From assembly GCA_023014365.1 (NCBI GenBank), contig JAEBUN010000002.1, positions 1,116,001 to 1,180,000 of the forward strand: a stretch of 64,000 nucleotides of DNA, read 5' to 3'. The position numbers and the translations under genes are program-made. The notes under the pieces were generated by a model. That model did not search any database and was not told the DNA's origin. It saw nothing but the letters and a program-made list of their open reading frames with translations. Source of the stretch: Lepiota brunneoincarnata (Eukaryota; Basidiomycota; Agaricomycetes; Agaricales; Agaricaceae). Of the stretch, positions 11,782 through 23,299 are shown in pieces (the stretch's first letter is position 1; each line of letters starts with the position of its first letter).

Positions 11782-11972
11782 TGGGGGAGATGTGGAGGGT
11801 GTTCGAGGTGTGGTGCACGCTTTCTTATATGTGGGAGTGTGAGGGTTGCCAGATATAAATAGTGACCAATATCCGCAGTCACGGAACACAGCCTTAACTC
11901 GTCCCGTGATTATTAGAGCTGTTACTGGCCCTGGGCGGGACGTTCGCGCGTCCAGCTAGTCCTCTGCATAGC
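11782..11972. promoter_or_regulatory. Divergent promoter stomatin / EVE-domain gene
   Basis: A 191-bp gap between two head-to-head start codons. It contains CGTCCCG-type GC-rich sequence around 11905-11945 and the minus-strand TATTTATA at about 11855-11862, which could serve as a TATA box for the stomatin gene. Confidence 0.5.
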
Positions 11973-13261
11973 ATGTCTACAAATCGCTGGTTGCTCAAAG
12001 CAGAGCCCGACTCGCGCATCGTCAAGGGAAAAGATGTCAAGGTTAGGGAAGCTCGACTAACCGACCCGATTTCTCTGTCCTAACTCAAAAGGCAGTTCAG
12101 TGTCGATGATTTTGAACGCGTTAAGACTTCACCATGGGAAGGCGTTCGCAACTATGAAGCGAGGAATCTGATGAAGGAAATGCGAGCCGGGGAAAAGGTG
12201 AATAATGTACACATGCCCTGTCGACTATTTTCTTATTTGGAATACCCAGGCTGTGTTCTATCACTCCAACTGCAAAAATCCCGGTATGGGCCTCCGTTCC
12301 GATTGAAACAATCATAGACTCATAACTAGGATAGGGATTGCTGCTTTCGCCCAAGTAAGTGACTCATGTCAATCCTTCGCCTTGCTGCGCGCCATACACA
12401 CGTTAGGTTTCAAAAGAAGCCTATCCAGACTGTAAGCCCTGCTTGATCTGACTTCCGTAAGCTGCTGTTAATGCGCAGCAAAACAGACACAGCTTGGGAC
12501 GAGTAGGTCCACCAAACCGTACTGCGTATGTCATACTGATAAACACCTAGGACACATCCCTACTATGATAGTGTATGTTTCATCTCTCTTGAATGGGACG
12601 CAGCTCCATTGTAGTAATGGAAAACGCGGCAGAAATCGGACAAGGACAACCCAAGATGGTACATGGTGGATTTGACTTTTGTCGCGCGCGCAAAACACTT
12701 CATTCCCCTCACCCTACTCCGCTATATTGCCGATTCCCCAGCGGATGACCCGCCCGAAGAAATAAAATACATTGGAAAAGACGGTATTACAGCCATAAAA
12801 AGTACAGTGCGCTGCCCCCTGGTTCTATTCCTGCACTCACCCCCCACTCAGGCATGGATTTAGTGACGCGCGGGCGGTTAAGTGTACAAAGAATTGGGGC
12901 CAGCGCATGGGAAGTGATTCAGCTCTTGGCCGAGAACGGTGGATGGGAGGAAACGAACCTTAAACCGCGAAAGAAGGCCCAGAACAGAAAGGCTCAGGGT
13001 GCTGAAATGGGGATCACAGCCTCCAAAGGAGTGAGAAAGGTGGCTAGGAAGAAAAAACAACTAAGCCCCGACGCCGACGAGTCCCCGCTTAGTTCGCTTG
13101 AGGATGATGAGGGCGCTGATAGCGATCATGTTCTTATTACCTCCAAAGTGGCGACGCCAGCTATCAACTCGCGGAAGAGAAAATTGCCAGTGGCAGGTGA
13201 CAATGATCAAAATGGTGCTAAGACACTGCGCCGTTCTAATCGGCGTAAAGCCACAAGCTGA
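11973..13261 (+). CDS. EVE-domain protein (thymocyte nuclear protein 1 family)
   Basis: Nine exons: 11973-12041, 12096-12197, 12250-12283, 12335-12354, 12407-12431, 12487-12502, 12551-12572, 12633-12801 and 12852-13261, for 288 residues. The EVE (PUA-like) fold covers residues 4 to ~180: NRWLLKAEPDSR, FSVDDFER, WEGVRNYEARNLM, GEKAVFYHSNC, GIAAFAQVSKEAYPDY, THPYYDSKSD, PRWYMVDLTFV, LVTRGRLSVQRI. EVE domains bind modified bases in DNA or RNA; THYN1-type proteins are nuclear and of uncertain function. The ~90-residue C-terminal tail is Lys/Arg-rich with acidic patches (KPRKKAQNRKAQG, RKRKLPV), fitting a nuclear protein. Five consecutive exons are 34, 20, 25, 16 and 22 nt, each needed to restore the conserved domain. 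Confidence 0.9.
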
Positions 13262-16200
13262 GATTGCTGGCAGTGCGTGGGTCCGTGTCACTTTGCTGTA
13301 CTCATAGATTCCTTCGAGTTGTCTACCTGCAATCCTTGACAAGAGCGGTTCTAGTGGAGAAGTGGAGGTCACCCCTGGCCGCACCAGCATTGTACTTTGG
13401 ATCGACCATACGTCCCATGGGTTGCAAAACCCTTTGGTCGAGTACACTACACACATTAGAGTCCATGCAAAGGAGCTTTGTTCACGGTGACTTGCAGGAT
13501 GCAAGCAGACGCCCGCGTGATGATTAATATTGATCTAGGCAAGCATAGACGCTCTATCCCACCGATGACGGGGTATCGAACAAGTTAGATAACTGGGGAA
13601 TGGCCGGCGTCAAGAGTTTACCTTGTGGACATATCCAAATAGACACTACAGGGATGCATCCAGAACTTAGACATTCAAGGAGCTGGCGCCCATTTGCACA
13701 GGGTATGGTCCGTGGTGATTTGCAATGAAGGACACCGGTGTCGTGTTTCCCAATCGCGATTGACTGGCGGGAAAGTGTGATCCGAGGCTAAGGTACGCTT
13801 TGAATTATATGAAGCACTAGCAAGTGTGAAAGTGAAGAGAGCAGGACCGGAACGCCTGGCTCAGAGTGTACCGATGGGACCTACAGACGCGTTATTTCGA
13901 ATCGAGCATTAGCTGTATAGCGGCCGAGGACAGTACAGGATCTGAGAAGCCGTCGGATGCCCACGCTCACCGCCATATACAAGGAAAGGGTGCATCAACA
14001 CGACATTTCGCCACCCGGTGTCGAACAATACCCGTGATCACAGCACAAGAAAACAAGGTCAAACCAAGGACAAGGTATAATCTATTGTATGCAATTTAGA
14101 ACTGGAGATCAGCACACGTGAACAAGCCAACAAACGCAGGAAATGCCCATGGTGCACTGTTCACGAGGTCTGTGTTAGAGTCCGGGTAGTATCTCAGAGG
14201 AGCTTGAGACGCCCTAGGAACTGTTGGCGGTCCAGCACGACGACTTTCAGCGAGGGAGAGATCAGGAGCGAAGGTGTTGAAGAGGGGGATCGAGGGTCTG
14301 AACTTGGAGCTCACGTAGCAAGGGTAACAGGGGCTCCCCTTTGAGCAGTTGGGCGAGCCGTGTAAAGGCCGTCCTGACCGCTTGTGTGGCTTCGGTGAAC
14401 TGTTGCCAACTGGTAGCCTCGGGTCTATTGATAATGGTTCGATGAGAAATTAATCAATTAGGATAATATATGTGGGCAATGGTCCTAGCATACGTGGCGA
14501 GTATGATATTCGATGAAGTCTTTCAAAAAAAAAAATTTTTTTTTGGGGGGGGGGGGGGGGGGGGTAAGTGTCTCCCAGCCAGTTTGTGATGAGATATTCT
14601 TGACAGTAGTTTTTGGATGTGTCAGCAGCGTTCTGCGGCTGTGAATACATATATGAATGAGAGATGGGTATTCGCAGATTTTGGAGGTAGCGGGGGCGAC
14701 GTGGTTTTTTAGAAAGCAGCTGAAAGTCGTGCTCTGCAGCATGGTCGCATCCGAAGATTCGAGGCTTCTCTAAGCTCCAGAATCGAAATCTCGTCGTGCT
14801 GCGAATGTTCTCATCAAGTTGCGAAGGGTGCCTGTGAGGATCCATCGAAACTTTGCATATGAGTGAATACATAAACACATGGGTGTTGTCTGGTCAGTGT
14901 CCAGACAGGCTAGAGTTGAAAAACGTTCGTCAAAGGACCGTACTCAGCGACTTCAAATTACACCAGCTCATTGGATTGTCAGAGGCTGCATGATGCCGAC
15001 TGGGGCCGGACAAAATATAATCCTTCCCGCAGTGGATGTGATTCATAAGACTTATCGTTGCCAACGAGGCATTCAGATAGCCTACTTGGAAGGAGGACCA
15101 GCTTTCGCAAGGTAGCGGTGTGATTATCTTGATCCAACCGCGCGCTCAGCCCTTGATTTATCACGGATTTTTGGACAGCGAGTCCAGGCCTGAATCCCGA
15201 TATGGGAACGTATAGGAGTATGTCCAAAATATGAAATGCCCAACGACAAAAATGAGCGTTCCCTAGCATTAGACAATAATAGTATGTTCTGAGAACACCT
15301 GCTGGGGTGCAGCAAAGAGAAGCTTATATGGCAGAGGACGGCGGCGTTGATCGATATGAGTCGGCCCCGTAAATATCCCGATCTGGTGGCGGGGATAATG
15401 ACTTTGGTCACCTATCATAGAAGCCGGCATTCGATTTCTGGACCTGCCAGCGCAAGTAAATACAGGCGGTCAATGTGTTCCAGGTTTCGAGGACTTCGCG
15501 CGGTGATCCCCCGTAGCTGAAAGCCCATGCAAGCCTTAGGATCCCAGGGAACGGGAAAGAAGTTCTAACCGAGCACGATGAAGGATGGTCCTTTGTGCTG
15601 CTAGTCGAACAATCCTGGCGCAAAGTCCTGTAAGCAACATCTTGCATTCATGCCCGGCCATCAGCAATGACTCGGATGGAGTGAGGGGAACTGGTCGGGG
15701 CGGAGCGTCAACGGAATGTGCTCGGGGCGATTGGATCCGACTCCGTTTGTCCAAACCAAAAAAAGAAAAAAAAGCTTGCAGATGGCCTGGAGAAGGAGGC
15801 CTTGCACCCGATTACACCAATTTGCCTTTGGTCTTTCCGACATCTTTCCCGAACGACTTCCCTCAAATCCAGGTCCCGCCTTGACATTCTATTCATCGTT
15901 TCGTCGCTATCGTTTTGTTGTTCGTTCTTTGCGGCGATACATCGATGAAGCGACTTGCTCTGCACCCTCGTCCCTGACGCAATCTGCATCAACACATGGC
16001 CATTGGGAAGACATAGACATCAACCCTTGCATAATTTTATCATCTTTAGAATCTCGTCCCTCTAGAAGTATTTCTGAAGCCTTGCCTTTTTCGTTTCCTG
16101 TTGTTGTAGTCGTTCGTTTTATAAGTCTATGATGGGTTGGCTGTTCTTCAGACCGAGCTAGAATCCACGTTAAACTTCATGGATCTTCTATAGCACCTAA

Positions 16201-16839
16201 CTTACTTTTGTTTTCTCGGCCTTTTCGAGGGCTCTTTTACGGCCTGTTTCAAGGCCTTTTTTCCCGCCCCATCCGTATAGCACGATCTATTCACATTCTC
16301 AGAATCCTCTCATCCAATGTCGTGTTTCCCGAAGTGAGAATTGGGCTCCTGGATTTGGGGAGAAGAAAGCTGGAGAGGGGCGAAGGACTGTTGGCGGGCA
16401 CACATCTCCCTTCAGCCTCATTGTTGAATGCTCTGTCCAAGATATACCTTGTAAGATGATTGGAAGCGACAGGTTTGTCATGTAATTACCGCCCATGGTG
16501 AGTTGATACCCAATCCTACAAGTATATTGGCGTCGATTCGGAATGAGATAGTCGAGAGTGATATCGTTGTGCGTAGTCTTTCGCGGCGTCGGTGAATGAC
16601 GTTGCGCAAGACTGTCACAGAAAGAACAGTGGTCGCGGGCTTGCGGTTATCATAGAACGATGCAAGTCGCTTGACGGGTCGACAGACACTGTGCCCTGTG
16701 GGCCATGGGAAGAAGTGGTGTCCAGGGCGAATACAAACACAAGAGTCTCACTGGAGGCTAGCAACTGTGCACACCCATTACCTCTTTTCACTAGACTGTG
16801 TGCTCGCTGGCTGAGTTCAAGGACACAGAAGTCGCCGCC
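13262..16839. other. Gene-poor gap, no gene recognised
   Basis: Over 3.5 kb I find no peptide I recognise. Frames are short and overlap on both strands without a convincing splice chain. The last ~1 kb (from about 15700) is pyrimidine-rich and may be the promoter and leader of the gene at 16840. No transposase or reverse-transcriptase motifs are visible. It may contain a fast-evolving gene or non-coding RNA that cannot be seen by eye. Confidence 0.45.
14525..14564. repeat. A11-T9-G20 homopolymer block
   Basis: Eleven A (14525-14535), nine T (14536-14544) and twenty G (14545-14564) run directly one after another. The A/T part is a near-perfect inverted repeat. The G run could form G-quadruplexes, but it could also be an assembly or polymerase artefact. 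Confidence 0.9.
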
Positions 16840-19018
16840 ATGGCTAATACGGCAACTACTGCCACCCAAGCCGTCCCTGCGTTGATTTCCAACACAAGCA
16901 AGGCCCTCGCCGGAGCGCTAGTTCCTGGCTCACTCGTCCTCTTTGCACACCAAAGAGCGCTTACCCCGCTATATGGCTCGTATCCGACGAATTACCTCCT
17001 CGATACAATAGCTTCTGTGGCCATTCTGGCTTCGGCTGTACATCCTTTCAAAGTGAATGCAGGAAAGTACTGGTTATATGGGGCATTAGCGCTATCGCTC
17101 GCACCAAATGCTACGTATTGGGTTGCGGTGTGGACGTCAAGGAAGAGGTGGTCGGTATGGGGCCCTGCGATCACGCATGCAGCCGTTCTGGCGCCGTTGG
17201 TGTTCATATATATGACACTTGCGCTTGAGGTATGTAGCTTCTGTTTATGCATTCGTGTTTTGTGCATGATATTCAAGGGTGAACATACTTAGCCCAGTAC
17301 AGGGACGAGTCCGGATGCTCGACTGCCTCTGCAACATCGGCTGCTTAAGGCAGGGGTAAGTTACTTCATCCTGACGTCTCTAGCCCGGAACGTGTGGCCG
17401 CGCTTCTCGTACTTAACTAGTACATCAGAAAGTCAGATCGTGAGCATGCTTGTGTCCTCCCTAGCTCTTCTGAATATCTGTTCGTTAATGTATCTATAGT
17501 ATCTCACGCTTGCAACCGTTGCTTTTAGTATCTTCATTCTTGGTCTCGACTTCTCTCTGAGAAACGCCACGACAAGTGGCAAGTCAAAAAAGAGGACCAA
17601 AGAGCAGGCTTCAAAATACTTCCTCTCCTCGACACAAATCAAAGCCACTCTTCTGGTTGCCTTTGCTGCGTTCTGGTGGACTATTCACCCACTTATCGCG
17701 AATCCGGTTCTTCCTCACCCCTTGGAAGAAGTCTACACCCATCCAACTGGCAGGGCCCAAGTCCTTTCCGCAGTCCAATCTGTTACGGGTCTCATTGTGG
17801 TCGGCGAGACGCTGCCGTCACCCGATGGTGAGGAGGATCAGATGCACTCCGCAAGATATCTCCGCGCGGACCACTCAATTCTTGGAGGATTCTGGGTGAG
17901 GAGTAAGGTTCAGACTTTGGATGATGAGGCACCGGTTTTGGATTCGTTCCAGAGCCCCCTGGGTGATACGTTTTACAGCACGTTTGTGCTACAGGAAGCC
18001 GCAAGGTTGGTCAATAGTACCGAGATTGGGAGGACTGGTGGGTGGAAGAGTGCTTTGACAATGTACGCCTACTCTTTTTGGCTCAAATCTCTTTCGCTGA
18101 GTAAGATCCTCTTTTACAGTGGTTTGGGAACAGGGCTGTCTTCCAGCGCTTTTATCCGACACGGTCTCTCGACGACTATTGTAGAGATTGATCCCGCAGT
18201 ATATGATGCTGCACGTACTTGGTTCGGACTCCCAGATCCGGGTCGTGACAATGTCTTCCTCGAGGACGCGCGCGTATGGAGCGAGAAGAGGATTCACGAG
18301 GTCAAGGCAGGCCTTGAGACCAAGTTATACGACATCGTGGTGCACGACTGCTTCTCTGGAGGCGGCGTTCCTGAGCATATCTTCACGACTGAATTTTGGA
18401 CTGGCCTAAAACAGCTTATGCAGCCTGAAGGCATCCTTGTTGTGGTGGGTCATCAGTGTTGCCCAACGGATCGTGCCCTAATGTTTTCACTAGAATTTCG
18501 CCGGAGTGGTCAAATCAGAGTCCACTAAACTGGTCCTACACACCCTTGAACACAGTTTTGAGCAGTGCCGAGCCTTCCATGATCTGATGGACAACCTAAC
18601 GGAAGACGAATATGGTACTGAGTTTGTCAACATTGTGAGGAGTATTTCACCTGATGGACTTCTGTGCATATGCTTACACCTTCTGAAGGTCTTCTTCTGC
18701 ACAAACTCTGCTGCGCCCCTGACCTTCCGCAAACCCAGGCGATCGGACTATCTTGGATCTCCTATCCGGAGATTTGTATTCCAAAGCTTGGCGACGCGTG
18801 AAGTCAATCTGGATGCTGTGCGAGTTGAAGACCCGGCTGAAGCCAATAGATATGTTCTTACGGACAAGGAGAATCCTCTGGGGGAACTGCAGAAGAAGCA
18901 AGGATTCCATCACTGGGAGTGTGAGTGCTCGCCAAGAGGCTCGTACACCACGGAGAGACTAACAGATTCCACAGTAATGCGGAAAGTGTTGCCAGATCTA
19001 CACTGGGAGACTTATTGA
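16840..19018 (+). CDS. Membrane-anchored spermidine/spermine synthase-like protein
   Basis: Exons 16840-17229, 17293-17355, 17500-18444, 18494-18634, 18689-18920 and 18975-19018 give 604 residues. The first ~250 residues are hydrophobic, with about six membrane segments (GALVPGSLVLFAHQ, IASVAILASAV, YLTLATVAFSIFILGL, ATLLVAFAAFWWTI). The remainder is a polyamine-synthase-type Rossmann methyltransferase fold: ILFYSGLGTGLSSSAFIRHG, then TIVEIDPAVYDAARTWFGL and LYDIVVHDCFSGG. The glycine loop reads GLGTG rather than the GGGDG of true spermidine synthases, and the catalytic Asp context is altered. It is therefore probably an uncharacterised SAM- or nucleotide-binding relative, not a polyamine enzyme. 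The last intron (18921-18974) is inferred because removing it restores HHWELMRKVLPD. Confidence 0.8.
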
Positions 19019-19148
19019 GATAAAAGACCATATTTAGTATTGTGCCTGCCAAAAATACTGTTTCTATTTGTTCTGTTTGTGATGAGGTCAACACGTCCAA
19101 CAGCAACTATGTTGGGGCGCGCTCTTTGAGCACTTCCACTCACTAGTA

Positions 19149-21551
19149 ATGTCCGATCAGCAGCGCCAACCCTCATCGCCCTTCTCAGCATCCCCAGGAC
19201 GCTTACCATCCATTTCTCGGCCTGAATGGCCTTGGTCCGCACGCTCATACTCACATAGCAGGGCATCACAATCCTCCATGCATTCTACCTCCAGCACGGT
19301 TGGATCAAGTCATCTACAGACGAGTTGGGAACCTTCGAGGTCCGTCAGCTCAGCAGCGAGTTCCAGTGGAACACCGTTGCCATCGAGTTGGAGGTCTACT
19401 GCCACTCCTGGGTTCAAGTATTCATCTCTAGCCCCTTTTAATCAGAGTGACACGACTAGGCAGTGGTCTTTCACGGTTAGTTGTACACAGTTCCATGTCA
19501 TTCTCGGGCTAGCTGAAATGGCTTGACAGGGTTTGGAATGGACAATACGAGATGTACAGAAGCTCCGAAGTTTTATCGAGGGGGACGGGCAGAACGATGA
19601 CGCTAGCCAGAACCAAGTCGAAGAGCTCGAGGTATTAAAGCAATCACCGATCATGGGGGACAAGTTCAAGCTGGAAATCGGTGCGTACTAGCAATTTCAT
19701 ACCAACCGGGGAACGCAAGCAAACCCGAACAATAGCCAGCACACCGCATGGCGAGGAAATTTTGAATCCACCTCGCCAAGCACTTTCACTATTTGTGACC
19801 TCGCTTATGATGGATTTCGCTCAAGGTGACTATGAGATGCCTGCCTCTATGATGGCAGCCATCCGATATCAGGATACGAAAATCGGTGTCCGAGCCGACT
19901 GGATCTGGCAGTTTTGGCAGCACGACTGGGTTTTCCGTCAAGAAAGCGAGGTCTGGGGTATGTCTACTCCGCCCCCCTATGTCCCTCGCCGATGCTGATA
20001 TGTTAAGTAGAATGCCCCTTACCACCTTTGTCCGAACTCCTCCGGAATCCGAGAATTCAAGCCACGGATTCGTTCGTCATCTGTGTGCAAGTCCATTCGC
20101 CCGCTGGTCCTTCTATACCTGAGCAACCTTCGGTTGCATATGTACCACGAGATCTATTGGATGGCCTAGAAGCCTCACTTGATAACGCAAGTGAGTAGGA
20201 CACCTCGGGTGTTTCTGAGTTCTCTGAGCATTTCAATAGACACAGGAGACGTCCGCTTCATTTGTTTGGAAAGATTCAATCCAGATATACATAGCACCCT
20301 GACACAAGAGAATCCTGCCAGTGAGCTTAGATCTGGACACCATCGCCGACCGTCTTCCTCAAGCTCTTCACACTCCGCCTTTTCTTCGGTCACTACAGCT
20401 CGAAAAAGGATCATATACGCTCACTCTGACATCCTTACCAGGAGGTCAGAGTACTTTGCAACCATGCTATCCTCAGCGTTTTCAGAGGGTGCGGAACTTG
20501 TTGCAGGAGAAAGGAAGGTATATACGGTGGTTGTCGAGGAAGCGGATTTTGAGACGATGTACTGGCTACTGAAGTTTTGCTATGCCAATTGGCTCCTTTT
20601 CAAGGAACACGATGATCCCAGAGCCGCGGTTGAAGGGGTCGGCGCAGGTTGGAGTGTGAAGTGGTTGACATCCAGGGATGGCGAATGGGAGTGGAAGTCC
20701 TTCCAGAAATCTGGACCCGGCGATGAAGCTCTCACTGATGCGAGAAGCGTCACGAGTGTCGAAAGTCTTGCAGCCAGTGCCGCCGTGAGCAGATCCACGA
20801 GTGGCACATCGGAAGCCTTCCAACAGCCTATCACGGGCCCTGTTGCCTCTACGAGTTCATCTGGCAGTAACATACCTAAGGCGCCCTCCAGCTCCAGCAC
20901 TTCAGCACGGCCAACCAGTCGTCGACCAACTGCAGGTGGTAGCACTCTCCCTTTACCGACTGCTGGCTCATCCGGCGTTTCAAGGCCAAAGCCCGAGCCC
21001 GTCCCACTTTCCGCTACCCGCTTTGCATCGCCCAAGCACTACCCTATTTCCCCTCGTACCACCAGGCAGCAACAACCCACCCTCCTCGCAAGCCCAGATC
21101 CCCACCCGCACCCAACACCTGCACCCCCTCCTGCTTCCGCGTTGTCAATGTATCAAGTAGCCCACCGTTATACCATGCCTGGACTCGCGAATATAGCCTT
21201 GGAGCATATGATGTCAGCTATCACGCCACAGTCCAGTTTTGCGCTCCTGCTTGCGACCACCACATGGGAGGAGCTTCATACATTGATACAGGTAAGTTAG
21301 CCAGCCATAATGTTAATATTCACATATTTAATTGACTTTTAGGACTATGTAATCGAGAAGTGGGAAGAAGTCTCTGCTTCGGAAGAGTTCGAACATTGCT
21401 GTCAGGAGATCGCCGCAGGAGAGTATGTATTCTATTTCTTCGCTAGATGAGCAAATAGTCAGTCTAATTGGAATTTAGATGGGGTCCGAATGGTGGAAAA
21501 ACTTTGACGGCTGTCTTCCGTCGCCTGCGTTCGCCAGGCGTAGTTGGATGA
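19149..21551 (+). CDS. BTB/POZ-domain protein
   Basis: Exons 19149-19475, 19530-19680, 19736-19957, 20011-20190, 20240-21291, 21343-21422 and 21479-21551 give 694 residues. A Ser-rich N-terminus is followed by a MATH-like region (WTIRDVQKLRSFIEG, KFKLEIASTPHG, DFAQGDYEMPASMM). A BTB fold begins at RIIYAHSDILTRRSEYFATM and continues as FSEGAELV and FETMYWLLKFCYANW. About 200 residues of Ser/Pro-rich low complexity are inserted before the fold resumes (MYQVAHRYTMPGLANIALEHM). Insertions in this place are common in fungal BTB proteins. The family usually serves as substrate adaptors for Cullin-3 ubiquitin ligases; the substrate is unknown. Confidence 0.85.
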
Positions 21552-21659
21552 ATCATGAGGCCCTTCAAACAATCGCCATTAGCTCGTATGACCAGCACAT
21601 GTATAATATCTACCTTCGTTGGATCGTCATAGATATTATGGAAGGAAGGGTGCACGTCG

Positions 21660-22575
21660 TCAACATTTCATATCTTCGACAGTCCAGGTGCCATAAGTCC
21701 CCCATATTCCCTGGAGAAATTTGAGTCACAATTTTAGCAAATCGGGGACAACTCACTTCGTCCTTACAATAATCTGGCTTGGAGTGGTAAATACCTAATA
21801 TATTGGCAGGCGCAGTTCTGCAGAGCAACAACCCATCCTCTCCTTTTTTGATATTCCAGAGCCTCGATCGAAAAAGCTGCGTCACAGTTTAGCTTAACAG
21901 CACAATCCTGTGGTAAGTGCGTTAACACACTCTTTTATGAGAACCCCTCATGACGCAACCCTAGCTCGTGAACCTTGAGCTCGTCATTATGCCCGACGAA
22001 CATAGTCCTTTTACCTTATCAGTAAACTTACTCCATAGAGGGCTGCAGTCGTTCTCCTTGAAGTTGACGTTCCAGTGCCCTCTCACACCACCAAATGGCC
22101 ACTGCCTTCTCGTTAGTAAAGACTCCCTGCCGCAGACTATTTAACTCACCTTGACTTCGCATTCGTCTGGCGATAATAGAGTTATGCCATTGATTTGAAC
22201 CGCGGTTTCTGTGCAGGCTCGAGTATGATTTGTCCAGAACGACACGTTCCGCAGGCGCGCAGTGTACCTCCTTGTGCCATACGCAACACAGTGTCTGCTT
22301 CCTTGCAAGTCAACCCAATATAAACCTGGACTTGCGGCGGTTTCGTCGGTGTGCCCTGCCCCCTCACCCAATACTGGTCCATCATCTGCACTTCCCACCG
22401 ACCGGTCATCGGAGCCAGCGATTGCTGTGGCCTCTCCTCGCTCTGGGGATGATTCTATTGCTCCCTGGCGCCTTCTATGCTCAGCGACTACACCCTGGTT
22501 CGAGAAACAATTGAAGCCCCTTTCCAGGCCTCCCACGATAGAGGGAGCAGAGAAACCGAGAAGAAAAAGAAACAT
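21660..22575 (-). CDS. Single-pass membrane protein with repeated Cys/Trp motif, unknown function
   Basis: Exons 22575-22150, 22101-22015, 21960-21931, 21876-21757 and 21710-21660 join in phase to about 237 residues. An N-terminal hydrophobic stretch (FMFLFLLGFSAPSIVGG) is a membrane anchor. The lumenal part holds imperfect repeats of the pattern GxRRYxAxLxN...C...NG...PDxC, then GGVRGHWNV, ending in KPDYCKDEGIWGTYGTWTV. I know this arrangement only as uncharacterised basidiomycete proteins. The frame is open upstream to about 22660 without a better ATG, so an extra 5' exon may add N-terminal cytosolic residues. The even cysteines suggest disulphide-stabilised modules. Function unknown. Confidence 0.7.
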
Positions 22576-23299
22576 GAACACGATGGCTATGATTGTCTTT
22601 TTTGCACCTTTGTCCTCGTCGAAGGTGACCGAGATCAGATGCGACTTTTCATTAGCGTAGCTGATGCTACTGTTTATGAATTGGCAAAACAGGCTGTCCC
22701 GGCTTTAGACCAACCTTGTAGCATAATTGGGCACATGATAGGTGCGTCCTCCTTGTCTGAGCAAAGATTTGAATAAAACAAGGGATCAGTCTGTGATTCA
22801 TCACATACCCGCTATCTTTGGAATGACTCGAGTTGGAACCATGGAAGGAATACGAAGGAGTAGAGCTACTCAAAACTGTCAGAACGTGGAACTGGAAAGT
22901 GAGGTGCATGAAAGGATTTTGCCTATCCATCTTGGACATGCTGGGATCCGGTTAGAGTTATGAGTGAGGAGGTACTAGTTGGAGCGGTTGATGCTGTGGT
23001 GGATGAACACTTGCGGGCCATGAATTATTATATACAATGGTGGCGCAACGATGTGGTTGGGTACGGAGGAACTTGGTGCGTGACAAGACCCGCAACGTGG
23101 AGGTAGGCTGGATATTTCCAAGATTCTGCTCAGGACAACGAACTTTCACGCTTGTCAGGGTCCGCTGATCCGGTCTTGTCAGAGGACAAATTTGGCGTAG
23201 CCAAAGGGCGTTTAGCAGGTGTGAGAGATGCACATGGTTTTATAAGATTTATCAATTCACTTCATGGACAGCACATCGCCCCCTTGACATTAGACATCG
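22576..23299. other. Divergent intergenic region
   Basis: This holds the 5' regions of the minus-strand membrane protein and the plus-strand dioxygenase. Part of 22576-22660 may belong to the first exon of the former. Nothing else is recognised. Confidence 0.45.

Noticed and set aside
13262..16839. Transposable element in the gap
   Set aside because: No terminal repeats, target-site duplications or element enzymes could be seen by eye.
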